In this document: piece by piece, positions 1 to 6,604 of the stretch | Layout: the number at the start of each line of letters is the position of its first letter | Position numbering within the stretch: the stretch's first letter is position 1 | Assembly (NCBI RefSeq): GCF_007678255.1 | Contig: NZ_VEED01000039.1 | Coordinates: 1-13,700 of the forward strand | Direction of reading: 5' to 3' | DNA length: 13,700 bases | Source of the DNA: Bacillus sp. X1(2014) | GTDB lineage: Bacteria; Bacillota; Bacilli; Bacillales_B; DSM-18226 | Position numbers and translations under genes: made by a program | The notes under the pieces: generated by a model | The model's database searches: none | Seen by the model: the letters and a program-made list of their open reading frames with translations, nothing else | What the model was told of the DNA's origin: nothing

Positions 1-98
1 CTTCATATTAATAGAAGAAACACGATTAATATTGTTTGTTTGCACGATTTTGTTTGTTTAGTTTTCAAAGAACAATTCATTATGTCAGAAGCGACATT
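1..98 (-). promoter_or_regulatory. rRNA operon leader with boxA-like element
   Basis: Read on the minus strand, 61-75 gives a TTGTTCTTTGAAAAC element, the boxA-like antitermination sequence normally found ahead of Bacillus 16S genes. It is followed by an AT-rich stretch with repeated AAACAAACAA. The 16S gene itself is not in the window and should begin just left of position 1. The leader assignment rests on this element and on the three strong promoters directly upstream. Confidence 0.75.
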
Positions 99-102
99 TG
101 TT

Positions 103-131
103 ATTATACCAACTCTCCATTACGATGTCAA
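103..131 (-). promoter_or_regulatory. rrn promoter, leader-proximal
   Basis: On the minus strand this is a perfect sigma-A promoter: TTGACA (126-131), 17-base spacer, TATAAT (103-108). Just downstream is AACAAATGTCGCTT, shared with the next promoter upstream. Perfect consensus boxes and the boxA leader just downstream identify it as an rRNA promoter. Confidence 0.9.
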
Positions 132-198
132 TATAATATTTTATTTTTATTAATTTCTTTTAACAATTAACATTCGTTTGTTAAAAGCGACATTTGTT

Positions 199-227
199 AT
201 TATATCGACTACCTGTTGCTATGTCAA
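199..227 (-). promoter_or_regulatory. rrn promoter, middle
   Basis: Second perfect sigma-A promoter on the minus strand: TTGACA (222-227), 17-base spacer, TATAAT (199-204). It lies 96 bp upstream of the first, and a 19-bp stretch covering the -10 and start region is identical between the two, so the promoters arose by local duplication. Confidence 0.9.
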
Positions 228-294
228 TATAATTTTTAATTCCTTTTTCAATCACCTTTAACAATGAGAACTTGCTATCAAAAGCGACTTCCTT

Positions 295-323
295 ATAGTA
301 TCACCCTCATATTAATTACGCAA
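295..323 (-). promoter_or_regulatory. rrn promoter, distal
   Basis: Third, weaker tandem promoter: TTGCGT (318-323), 17-base spacer, TACTAT (295-300), followed by a GTCGCTTTT start region like the other two. It is again 96 bp from its neighbour, which supports a three-unit promoter array even though its boxes have drifted from consensus. Confidence 0.65.
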
Positions 324-370
324 CAAAAAGTTTTTTCTTTTTTTTAGGAAGGTCTTACGGTTTTCGTTTC

Positions 371-407
371 AATAATAAATAAACCAGGAGATTAGCATAT
401 CTCCTGG
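371..407 (-). terminator. Terminator of the penicillin-binding protein gene
   Basis: A 9-bp perfect stem (384-392 pairing with 399-407, CCAGGAGAT/ATCTCCTGG) with a 6-base loop is followed on the minus strand by TTTATTTATTATT. It lies 21 bases past the PBP stop codon and separates that gene from the rRNA promoters. Confidence 0.85.
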
Positions 408-428
408 CTCTTCACTGGTCTTACCTAT

Positions 429-2606
429 CTAATGATTCTTTTTTCCTTTACCTTTCCCTTGGTGCTTTTTCTTTTTCTCTTTTTGCTTTTCTTCTTTTTT
501 GGGCTTCTGCTGATTTTTAATCCCTACATTATTACTAGCAGGTTTCGCTTTGTTAATAATAGGTTTTGGTTTTGGCGGCACTTCTGCAGAAGTAACTCCT
601 TTAATATACAGTTCATTATTTACTCTATAGACACTGCTTGGCTGCTGAAAACTCGATGCATCCGTTCCAAATGACTGCATCATGGCTTTGAACATATACT
701 TTGCAATTGGTGTTGTCGTTGCGTCCATAAAGTTCCCAGAACCGTTTTGTGCATATCCTGTCCAGACCGCCATGGTGTATTGCGGTGTATATCCTACGAA
801 CCAGCTATCATTCGTGGCGTTTTCAGGGTATCCAAACTTCGCCCGGGTCGGTGCGTCAAAATTCGTAGTCCCTGTCTTTCCTACCACATATAGTCCGGGA
901 ACATTGGCCATTGCACCACCCCCATTAGTTACAACAGAGCGTAACATATCAGTCACCATATACGCCGTGTAATCATGCATAACCCGTTTTGATTTCTCCG
1001 TAAAATGAACGACTTTACCATTGGGCAGGACCACTTTTTGGACAAAATGCGGTTTATTGTAGTTCCCTTTATTTCCAAATGCACTGTAAGCCCCTGCCAT
1101 GGCCAATGGACTAACAGTATTGCTTCCAATCGCATAAGATTCGTATATTTGATTATTTTTAAAAGTAATGCCGAGTTGTTGGGCAAAATTCTTTGCCTTT
1201 TCCATTCCAACCGCCCTTAGTGTAAGAAGGGCAGGAATATTGTACGAGTGGTTCAGTGCATTCCGTATGGTCAGCATTCCATGATACTTATGATCCCAGT
1301 TTGAAAGCGGCTGTCCCGTTGAATACGATGTCGGCTGGTCATTAATCAGATGACCAGTGGACCATTTCAAATATTCAATCGCAGGACCATAGTCAAAAAC
1401 CGGTTTAAATGTCGAGCCCGGTTGACGACTGAGATCGACCGCAAAGTTGTTACCCAGAAATTCAGCTTTATACTCGTTTCGACCGCTGCCAATCGCACGC
1501 ACTTCACCGGTTTTTGTATCTAAAAAGACAAAAGCCCCCTGAAAAGCCGCATTTGGATAGGCAATGATTTCATTGGTGTTCAACATTTTATCTGCATAAT
1601 TCTGTGCTTTTGGATCGAGGGTAGTATAGATAGATAATCCATCCTCACTGATGTCGACATCCTTCAGTTTCCTCTTTACCTCTTTTACAACTGCATCCAA
1701 AAACGCTTCGTAAGGAATAGTTTGTTGGTTGCTTTTTGGGACAAGTCCCTCAGTAACGGGAACTTTTGAAGCTTCCTTATATTGTTTCTCCGTTATATAA
1801 CCATCTCTAAGCATCGAACGTAAGACGATATTTCGACGATTCGTGGCCGCTTCTTTGTTTTCCGGCTTGGTTGGATCGTAATTATTCGGACTCTGCGGCA
1901 GTCCGGCTATCAAGGCCGCCTGCGCTAGCGTCATTTTTTTCAGATCCTTTACTTCGATACCATAGTAACTCTTTGCGGCAGCAGCAACTCCGTAAGAGCG
2001 GTTTCCAAGGTAGATTTTGTTTAAGTACATCATTAAAATATCGTGCTTGGAATATTTCTGTTCCAACTGATAGGCCAAGTCCCATTCTTGCACTTTTCGC
2101 TTTAATGTTTTCTCCGGCGTCAAAAAGGAATTTTTAATCACTTGCTGTGTAATCGTACTTCCGCCCTGTGAGCCGAAATCTCCGGTAACGTTGACAAAAA
2201 TGGCCTTAGCCGTCCTTTTAATGTCGATCCCATGATGCTCATAAAAATGGGAATCCTCCGTAGCAATAAACGCTTGCTCCAGCACTTTTGGAAGTTGATC
2301 ATAGGTAATTTTCGTTCGCTTTTCCTTCCCGTACTCATAAAGAAATTTTCCGTTTTTATCATAGAATTTCGTAGAAAGTGGATCCACCAGCTTAGAGTCA
2401 TCCAAATTAGGCGAATCCTTAATCATGGAAGCAAACGTGATCGCCCCTGCTCCTGTCGAAACCAGTCCAAGAACGAGAAAGATAATAATTATTTTTTTAA
2501 AAAACGAGCCTTTTTTCTTTGGTGCCCGCTGACTTCTTTGCTGATTCCGTCTTGCGTTTTCCGCTTGTTTTCGTTCCTCACGAGATTGATAGGTCTCTTC
2601 TGACAT
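429..2606 (-). CDS. Class A penicillin-binding protein (transglycosylase/transpeptidase, PBP1A family)
   Basis: Bifunctional peptidoglycan synthase that polymerises lipid II glycan chains and cross-links stem peptides outside the membrane. With the start chosen here it has 725 residues: a basic cytoplasmic N-terminus (1-37), one TM anchor (about 38-60), a GT51 domain with catalytic Glu117 in ATEDSHFYEHHG and the GGSTITQQ motif near 149-156, and a penicillin-binding transpeptidase domain with S398-T-F-K401, SYN at 454-456 and KTGT at 577-580. All catalytic motifs are intact. The C-terminus (about 677-725) is a Pro- then Lys-rich low-complexity tail. A TTG 12 codons upstream (2642) keeps the frame open, but the ATG at 2606 follows GGGAG at 9-base spacing and is preferred. 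Length is near B. subtilis PbpF/PbpG (about 700) and shorter than PonA, so the paralogue name is left open. It is monocistronic, with its own terminator. Confidence 0.93.
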   Translation of the reverse strand: MSEETYQSREERKQAENARRNQQRSQRAPKKKGSFFKKIIIIFLVLGLVSTGAGAITFASMIKDSPNLDDSKLVDPLSTKFYDKNGKFLYEYGKEKRTKITYDQLPKVLEQAFIATEDSHFYEHHGIDIKRTAKAIFVNVTGDFGSQGGSTITQQVIKNSFLTPEKTLKRKVQEWDLAYQLEQKYSKHDILMMYLNKIYLGNRSYGVAAAAKSYYGIEVKDLKKMTLAQAALIAGLPQSPNNYDPTKPENKEAATNRRNIVLRSMLRDGYITEKQYKEASKVPVTEGLVPKSNQQTIPYEAFLDAVVKEVKRKLKDVDISEDGLSIYTTLDPKAQNYADKMLNTNEIIAYPNAAFQGAFVFLDTKTGEVRAIGSGRNEYKAEFLGNNFAVDLSRQPGSTFKPVFDYGPAIEYLKWSTGHLINDQPTSYSTGQPLSNWDHKYHGMLTIRNALNHSYNIPALLTLRAVGMEKAKNFAQQLGITFKNNQIYESYAIGSNTVSPLAMAGAYSAFGNKGNYNKPHFVQKVVLPNGKVVHFTEKSKRVMHDYTAYMVTDMLRSVVTNGGGAMANVPGLYVVGKTGTTNFDAPTRAKFGYPENATNDSWFVGYTPQYTMAVWTGYAQNGSGNFMDATTTPIAKYMFKAMMQSFGTDASSFQQPSSVYRVNNELYIKGVTSAEVPPKPKPIINKAKPASNNVGIKNQQKPKKEEKQKEKKKKHQGKGKGKKNH

Positions 2607-2750
2607 TCTTTTTCTCTCCCATGTAAATTTATGGTTTGGCAATGTTGATTAAAAATGGAGATATTTTATCTGCTAATAATAAAATTTCGAAAGTGGTTTG
2701 AAATTTATGAGGGGAATCAGGCATCTTTGTTGATTGTTTCTTTCAAAAGC

Positions 2751-2781
2751 AAAAAAATTCCTCTCCCATGTTTGGAAGAGG
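2751..2781 (-). terminator. Terminator of the M50B-like gene
   Basis: On the minus strand an 8-bp stem (2774-2781 with 2760-2767, one G-U pair) and 6-base loop is followed by AATTTTTTT. It sits 13 bases past the stop of the gene ending at 2794, so the PBP gene downstream is transcribed separately. Confidence 0.85.
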
Positions 2782-2793
2782 ATAAATGAAAAA

Positions 2794-3450
2794 CTAGAAG
2801 GGTAAACCAATAAAATTCTGCACAAAAAAGTAGCCAGCGTAAAGGGTCTGGCCAAACAGAGCGAGCCCTAAAATGACAGCTGGGATAAACTTCGTCTGAA
2901 CGAGAGCCGCCTTTCTAGCCGGGTTGCTCCTCGACATGAACGCTTGTTTACACACATGAATCGCACAAATAATCGATTGTGTAAATAGAATCGCTGCTAG
3001 AAATATACTCAAATGAACAAAAATCATTTCATGTTGAAGGAAGAGGGGGAAGGCCAATAGGGCAACAAGGGAAAGCCCCCATATTACGCAGAACATGTTG
3101 CGAATCCACAACAATAAAGCTAGAACACTAAGCACTAAAAACAGATAAACAACCAAATGATAGTGGCCTCCGGATACGAAATAGAACAATCCGATGGCGG
3201 CTGCCGATGCAACCGTATAGCCTGTATAAGAAATTAGTGCTTTTTTAAAGGGCGATATCAGACTTCCGGTTGTCTGGCCTGTGCCATCAGGATGGAGGTG
3301 AATTTTATTATTCCAGCCACCTTCCAAACAAACATTTATGACCATGCTAACCAAATTGTGACAGTGAGCCAAATACACCCTAACAAAAGGAAGCCTGCTG
3401 CCTACCAACCCTGCCACCAGGTATATGAGAATCAGCGTTGTTGGATCCAA
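2794..3450 (-). CDS. M50B-like membrane protein lacking the HExxH zinc site
   Basis: This 218-residue, very hydrophobic protein has about five or six TM segments. Its N-terminal part resembles the M50B-like (Peptidase_M50B) family, which has HExxH, a GG step and then a short hydrophilic strand (often LHPDGSG in the wider family) after the first helix. Here the second part is kept (EGG at 43-45, HLHPDGTGQTTG at 51-62), but the expected HExxH reads HNLVS (31-35): the catalytic Glu and second zinc His are both replaced. It is therefore probably not an active protease. The rest (GYTVASAA near 77-84, LLLWIRNMFCVIWGL) also recalls that family. The start is TTG at 3450, preceded by a strong GAGGAGG at 7-base spacing; no ATG start fits as well. 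It lies 74 bp downstream of a PspA gene and may be partly co-transcribed with it. Family assignment is from memory of motifs, so moderately sure. Confidence 0.7.
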   Translation of the reverse strand: MDPTTLILIYLVAGLVGSRLPFVRVYLAHCHNLVSMVINVCLEGGWNNKIHLHPDGTGQTTGSLISPFKKALISYTGYTVASAAAIGLFYFVSGGHYHLVVYLFLVLSVLALLLWIRNMFCVIWGLSLVALLAFPLFLQHEMIFVHLSIFLAAILFTQSIICAIHVCKQAFMSRSNPARKAALVQTKFIPAVILGLALFGQTLYAGYFFVQNFIGLPF

Positions 3451-3479
3451 TGTAGTTCCTCCTCGCTATGACGGATAGA

Positions 3480-3516
3480 AAGAGAAGTACCAAACTATTC
3501 GGATGGTGCTCCTCTT
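3480..3516 (-). terminator. Hairpin between pspA copy 1 and the M50B-like gene
   Basis: A 13-position stem with one mismatch and two G-U pairs (3504-3516 with 3480-3492), 11-base loop, lies 8 bases past the PspA stop on the minus strand. The bases after it are TCTATCC, not a U-run, so it may be a partial terminator or an mRNA-stabilising or processing hairpin rather than a strong stop. Confidence 0.4.
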
Positions 3517-3524
3517 CTTATGCA

Positions 3525-4175
3525 TTATAATGCCGTTTTTAACTTTTCAAGTTCCTTATTTAGCTCATCATCACTTACATATATCCCATCAAACTGTGCT
3601 AACGGAGCCGCGTACTGATTACCTGCCTGTACTTCTGCTTCCATCATTAAGATCCGCTCTTCGGCACGGGCCACTTCCCTAACAATATCATCTGTATTGA
3701 AAGAAACTGTTGATTTTTGAATTTGTTTCATCGACTGAGCGACATTCGCACGTGATGCCAATAAGATTTTCTTTTGCTGCATTTGGTTGTACGTTTCTTT
3801 AAGCTGGTCCAATTTTTCGACGAGAGTCTGCGTTTGCCCCTTAATTGACGTTAATTGGTCCACATATAACTGTAACTGGTTTTCTTTGCTGAGTTTTTCT
3901 TGCACAGCTAGTTTGGCCATCGCCTCGTCGCCTTGCTCAAGTGCTAGTTTCGCCTGACGAGTACGCTTGTCCACCAAAGATTTGGTTTCATAGATCAGCG
4001 CCTCTTGTTTTTTCTCTACAAAGATTTGTCGTGCTAACGCATTCTGACCTTTAACAATTTCCTGTTCCATTTCTCTTGAATACTCATTTAGCATAGCAAT
4101 CGGATCTTCGATACCGTCTAAAAGCCCATTCATTTCCGCTGATGTGATTCTCTTTAATCTTTTAAAAATACCCAT
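3525..4175 (-). CDS. pspA: PspA/IM30 family membrane-stress protein, copy 1
   Basis: Peripheral membrane protein of the PspA/Vipp1/LiaH (bacterial ESCRT-III-like) family, which coats and stabilises stressed membrane from the cytoplasmic face. It has 216 residues: an amphipathic membrane-binding N-terminus (MGIFKRLKRITSAEMNGLLDG), then a long charged, Gln-rich coiled coil (about 25-190) containing the family signatures EDPIAMLNEYSREMEQEI and AQSMKQIQK, and a short acidic/basic tail. An ATG three codons upstream (4184) is only one base from AAGGAG and is replaced by ACG in the second copy, so the ATG at 4175 (10-base spacing) is taken as the start. One base separates it from the stop of the upstream membrane-protein gene, so translation is probably coupled. 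Its core is almost identical to copy 2, while both ends differ. Confidence 0.93.
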   Translation of the reverse strand: MGIFKRLKRITSAEMNGLLDGIEDPIAMLNEYSREMEQEIVKGQNALARQIFVEKKQEALIYETKSLVDKRTRQAKLALEQGDEAMAKLAVQEKLSKENQLQLYVDQLTSIKGQTQTLVEKLDQLKETYNQMQQKKILLASRANVAQSMKQIQKSTVSFNTDDIVREVARAEERILMMEAEVQAGNQYAAPLAQFDGIYVSDDELNKELEKLKTAL

Positions 4176-4176
4176 G

Positions 4177-4584
4177 TTATTCATTCTCCTTTTTCGTTAA
4201 TAGATTTTTTTCCCATTGATCTAGTACACTAGCATTTTGATTTGTTATCGGAATTTGTGAACCTGCCACAGAAGTGTTGATAAACTGTTGCATAGAAGAA
4301 GCTTTTGACTTCTTTCTTAGCCATTTTACTAATAGAACTAAAGCAGCTAGTCCAATGATTAGGAAGAGCCATTGGAATCCTCCGCCGTGGTGAGCGCCAT
4401 GCATCATCTCTTGGCCGCCGCCGCCAAATCCGCCATGGTGTCCCATTCCACCAGCCCCATGTCCATGAGGTCCTCTAGCAAAAGCACTGCTCCCTCCTAG
4501 AAGAAAATGGAGGATGTTAATTGCTAAGACAGTAGAAGCAACAATCACTCCCCAGAAAATACCTTTTTTAACGTTTGTGTTCAT
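4177..4584 (-). CDS. Two-TM protein with His/Gly/Met-rich outer loop, copy 1
   Basis: I do not recognise a named family. The 135 residues read as: short basic N-terminus, TM1 (about 8-31), a loop (about 37-68) of Gly, His and Met with HGHG, MGHHGG, EMMHGAHHGGG (7 His, 3 Met), TM2 (about 69-89), a basic KWLRKKSK stop-transfer, and a hydrophilic C-terminus with DQWEKNLLTKKE. By the positive-inside rule the His-rich loop faces outward and the tail faces the cytoplasm, where PspA acts. SSAFARG after TM1 could be read as a signal-peptidase site, so TM1 might be cleaved. It is first gene of a two-gene operon with PspA, a position like LiaI before LiaH or PspB/C with PspA; a role as PspA membrane partner and metal binding are inferences. 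RBS AAAGGAG is 9-10 bases from the ATG. Confidence 0.85.
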   Translation of the reverse strand: MNTNVKKGIFWGVIVASTVLAINILHFLLGGSSAFARGPHGHGAGGMGHHGGFGGGGQEMMHGAHHGGGFQWLFLIIGLAALVLLVKWLRKKSKASSMQQFINTSVAGSQIPITNQNASVLDQWEKNLLTKKENE

Positions 4585-4621
4585 CTCGTTTATCTCCTTT
4601 CGTTATCTTATGAACTGAATA

Positions 4622-4653
4622 TTAATAGAGTTTGGTGAAAACTTGGTGAAAAG
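4622..4653 (-). promoter_or_regulatory. Promoter with 11-bp direct repeat, PspA operon copy 1
   Basis: On the minus strand, two repeats of TTTTCACCAA start 11 bp apart (plus-strand units 4632-4642 and 4643-4653). The upstream repeat contains a -35-like TTCACC (4645-4650), followed after 17 bases by TATTAA (4622-4627). The same arrangement precedes copy 2. An 11-bp direct repeat at a -35 is typical of OmpR/PhoB-type response-regulator sites; which regulator is unknown. Confidence 0.55.
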
Positions 4654-4788
4654 GAGAGACTATTTTTAAAATCTAGTAATTTTTATGGGAGACAGGAAAA
4701 GAGGGACCTTCTGTCATTGGCAGTGCCGTTTCGAGTACTAATTTTATTGATCTTTAAAGCTGCTGATTTCCGCATCTAGGATCAGATG

Positions 4789-5049
4789 TTCCGCACTTAT
4801 CGGTTAGGTATTAGATTAAGCAATCAGGCTGATAAATAGACGGACGAATTCCGCCTATTTCGTAATTATTATTTAAAAAACCTTAAATAGGCGGAGGGAT
4901 TCCTCCTATTTACTTTAAAAACTCGAAAATGGTAGGTTTTTCTTTGCATAATCGGAAAATCTCCGCTTATTTCCCCCGAAACGAGCTCCATTCTGAATTT
5001 AACCGGAAAATCTCCCCTTATTTCACTTTTGCTGGTTACTCGCTTAAGG
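4789..5049 (+). repeat. ~260-bp palindromic intergenic repeat, copy A
   Basis: It contains four palindromic boxes built on a CGGA...TCCG core flanked by AAATAG/CTATTT or TTATTT arms: 4834-4860 (AAATAGACGGA...TCCGCCTATTT), 4885-4911, 4947-4972 and 5001-5023, spaced about 51, 62 and 51 bp. Non-palindromic linkers such as CACTTATCGGTT, CCGAAACGAG and GCTGGTTACT also recur, in the same order, on the minus strand at 13284-13543. The whole unit is therefore a dispersed element, not chance hairpins. None of the boxes is followed by a clear T-run, so they are not simple terminators. Confidence 0.8.
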
Positions 5050-5160
5050 ACAATACATCTTCTTAAAAAAGGAGTGAGTCCCAAGAGAACCTCATTTAGA
5101 TGCAGTTCAACTTGGCGAGTTTTACTTTTTTATATACCAATACGACTGTCATGTATTTTA

Positions 5161-5207
5161 AGAAAAGCACCTCAAAACGGAACCCTTTAGCCCAATTCGC
5201 GGTGCTT
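5161..5207 (-). terminator. Possible terminator of PspA operon copy 2
   Basis: On the minus strand AAGCACC (5201-5207) pairs with GGTGCTT (5165-5171) across a 29-base loop, followed by TTCTTAAAAT, starting 13 bases past the PspA stop. The 7-bp stem and long loop make it a weak candidate. Confidence 0.4.
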
Positions 5208-5219
5208 CTCCTCAATAAA

Positions 5220-5897
5220 TTAAACTGCTGCCACTTTCTCTTTTTCACCTTTTAATTTTTCAATTTCCTTCGTGAGCTCTTCCTCGCTCACATAGCTATT
5301 GTATGCCGCGTCAAACTGAGCTAATGGAGCCGCATACTGATTACCTGCCTGTACTTCTGCTTCCATCATTAAGATCCGCTCTTCCTCACGAGCCACTCCT
5401 CTTGATATATCATCCGTATTGAAAGAGACCGTTACTTTTTGAATCTGTTTCATTGACTGAGCGACATTCGCACGTGATGCCAATAAGATTTTCTTTTGCT
5501 GCATTTGGTTGTACGTTTCTTTAAGCTGGTCCAATTTTTCGACGAGAATCTGTGTTTGCCCCTTAATTGACGATAATTGGTCCACATATAACTGTAACTG
5601 GTTTTCTTTGCTGAGTTTTTCTTGCACAGCTAGTTTGACCATGGCCTCCTCGCCTTGCTCAAGTGCTAGTCTCGCCTGACGAGTACGCTTGTCCAGCAAC
5701 GATTTGGTTTCATTGATAAGCGCCTCTTGTTTTTTCTCTACAAAGATTTGTCGTGCTAGCGCATTCTGACCTTTGACAATTTCCTGTTCCATTTCTCTTG
5801 AATACTCATTTAGCATCGCAATTGGATCTTCCATCCCATCTAATAATCCATTAATATTCGCCTTTGCAATCGTCTTGAATCTTTTAAAAATACCCAT
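5220..5897 (-). CDS. pspA: PspA/IM30 family membrane-stress protein, copy 2
   Basis: Paralogue of the protein at 3525-4175, 225 residues, with the same architecture and presumed role on the inner face of the membrane. The N-terminal amphipathic segment differs (MGIFKRFKTIAKANINGLLDG), the coiled-coil core is nearly unchanged, and the C-terminus is longer (ends SEEELTKEIEKLKGEKEKVAAV), giving the length of B. subtilis LiaH (about 225). The start ATG is ten bases after AAGGAG and one base past the stop of the membrane-protein gene, the same arrangement as copy 1. One 93-bp stretch (5455-5547) is base-for-base identical to 3733-3825, whereas the ends differ at many silent sites, which suggests gene conversion. 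The operon copies are in direct tandem, offset by about 1.72 kb. Confidence 0.93.
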   Translation of the reverse strand: MGIFKRFKTIAKANINGLLDGMEDPIAMLNEYSREMEQEIVKGQNALARQIFVEKKQEALINETKSLLDKRTRQARLALEQGEEAMVKLAVQEKLSKENQLQLYVDQLSSIKGQTQILVEKLDQLKETYNQMQQKKILLASRANVAQSMKQIQKVTVSFNTDDISRGVAREEERILMMEAEVQAGNQYAAPLAQFDAAYNSYVSEEELTKEIEKLKGEKEKVAAV

Positions 5898-5898
5898 G

Positions 5899-6303
5899 TT
5901 ATTCGTTCTCCTTTTTAGTTAAAATATTTTTTTCCCATTGATCCAAAACGCTGGCATTTTGGTTTGTTACCGGTATATGCGAACCTACCACAGAGGTGTC
6001 AATAAACTGTTTCATAGATGAAGTTTTCGATTTCTTTCTAAGCCATCTTACTAAAAGAAGTAGAACAGCTAGTCCAATAATAAGGAAGAGCCAAGGGAAT
6101 CCTCCGCCATGGTGTGCGCCATGCATCATCTCCTGGCCTCCGCCAAATCCGCCGCGCTGACCCATTTCACCAGCACCATGTCCATGTGGACCTCTAGCAA
6201 AAGCACTGCTTCCACCTAGAAGAGCGTGGAGTAAGTTAATCACCAGTACAGCAGAAGTAACGATGACACACCAGAAAATACCCTTTTTTACTTTTGAATT
6301 CAT
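5899..6303 (-). CDS. Two-TM protein with His/Gly/Met-rich outer loop, copy 2
   Basis: Paralogue of the protein at 4177-4584, 134 residues, same order of TM1, Gly/His/Met-rich loop, TM2, basic KRWLRKKSK-like border and charged tail ending in KKENE. The loop here has five His instead of seven: MGHHGG in copy 1 reads MGQRGG, and one Gly is deleted, while HGHG and EMMHGAHHGGG are kept. The conserved part of the loop and the conserved DQWEKN tail are the best candidates for functional parts. RBS AAGGAGG is nine bases from the ATG. It is the first gene of the operon; PspA copy 2 follows after one base. No named family recognised. Confidence 0.85.
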   Translation of the reverse strand: MNSKVKKGIFWCVIVTSAVLVINLLHALLGGSSAFARGPHGHGAGEMGQRGGFGGGQEMMHGAHHGGGFPWLFLIIGLAVLLLLVRWLRKKSKTSSMKQFIDTSVVGSHIPVTNQNASVLDQWEKNILTKKENE

Positions 6304-6341
6304 TTCTTATAACCTCCTTTCGTTATCTGATGTAATGAATA

Positions 6342-6373
6342 TTAATAGAGAATGGTGAAAACTTGGTGAAAGG
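6342..6373 (-). promoter_or_regulatory. Promoter with 11-bp direct repeat, PspA operon copy 2
   Basis: On the minus strand TTTCACCA occurs twice 11 bp apart (plus-strand TGGTGAAA at 6353 and 6364). TTCACC (6365-6370), a 17-base spacer and TATTAA (6342-6347) form a weak sigma-A promoter overlapping the upstream repeat. The block is conserved with copy 1, including the AACTATTTTTAAAA stretch beyond it, so both operons probably answer to the same regulator. Confidence 0.55.
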
Positions 6374-6383
6374 AGAAACTATT

Positions 6384-6411
6384 TTTAAAAAAAATCCACA
6401 GATTCTCCGTG
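6384..6411 (-). terminator. Weak hairpin plus T-run upstream of the PspA promoter
   Basis: On the minus strand CCACA...TGTGG (5-bp stem, 9-base loop) is followed by ATTTTTTTT. It could block stray transcription into the PspA operon, although no minus-strand gene lies upstream. The short stem keeps confidence low. Confidence 0.3.
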
Positions 6412-6604
6412 TGGTTCTCTTCGATTCGGGGCGATCGCCAGATGGTCCTAACCGCATCCGAATATCTTAATGTTTGAATATATAAGGATATATACCTAAC
6501 GGATGTGTCTTTTTTACCAAAAAAAGGGATAAAAAGAGGGATTAGCGATGTTCCTGAAGAAATTATCATTCTATAACATATTTTTTATTGGGGGAAAGGC
6601 CGCC

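Larger units (their letters stand above)
4585..5219. other. Intergenic region between the duplicated PspA operons
   Basis: This 635-bp gap holds the promoter of operon copy 1 at its left end, about 115 bp with no structure I can name (4672-4788), a ~260-bp palindrome-rich repeat element (4789-5049), and a possible terminator of operon copy 2 at its right end (5161-5207). I see no convincing gene; a 71-codon minus-strand frame at 4869-5084 falls inside the repeat and has no support. Confidence 0.7.

Noticed and set aside
2607..2642. N-terminal extension of the PBP from a TTG start
   Set aside because: No ribosome binding site precedes the TTG, whereas the internal ATG at 2606 has a well-placed GGGAG.
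4176..4184. PspA copy 1 starting at the upstream ATG (MNN extension)
   Set aside because: That ATG abuts the ribosome binding site and is ACG in copy 2; both copies share the MGIFKR start.
4869..5084. 71-codon minus-strand ORF between the PspA operons
   Set aside because: It lies inside the palindromic repeat element, its composition follows the repeat boxes, and it resembles no protein.
6430..6439. GGCGATCGCC palindrome resembling the cyanobacterial HIP1 sequence
   Set aside because: Single occurrence in a non-cyanobacterial sequence; most likely chance.
6342..6569. 75-codon minus-strand ORF upstream of PspA operon copy 2
   Set aside because: It runs through the conserved promoter repeat and overlaps the divergent gene start; the bases are better explained as regulatory DNA.
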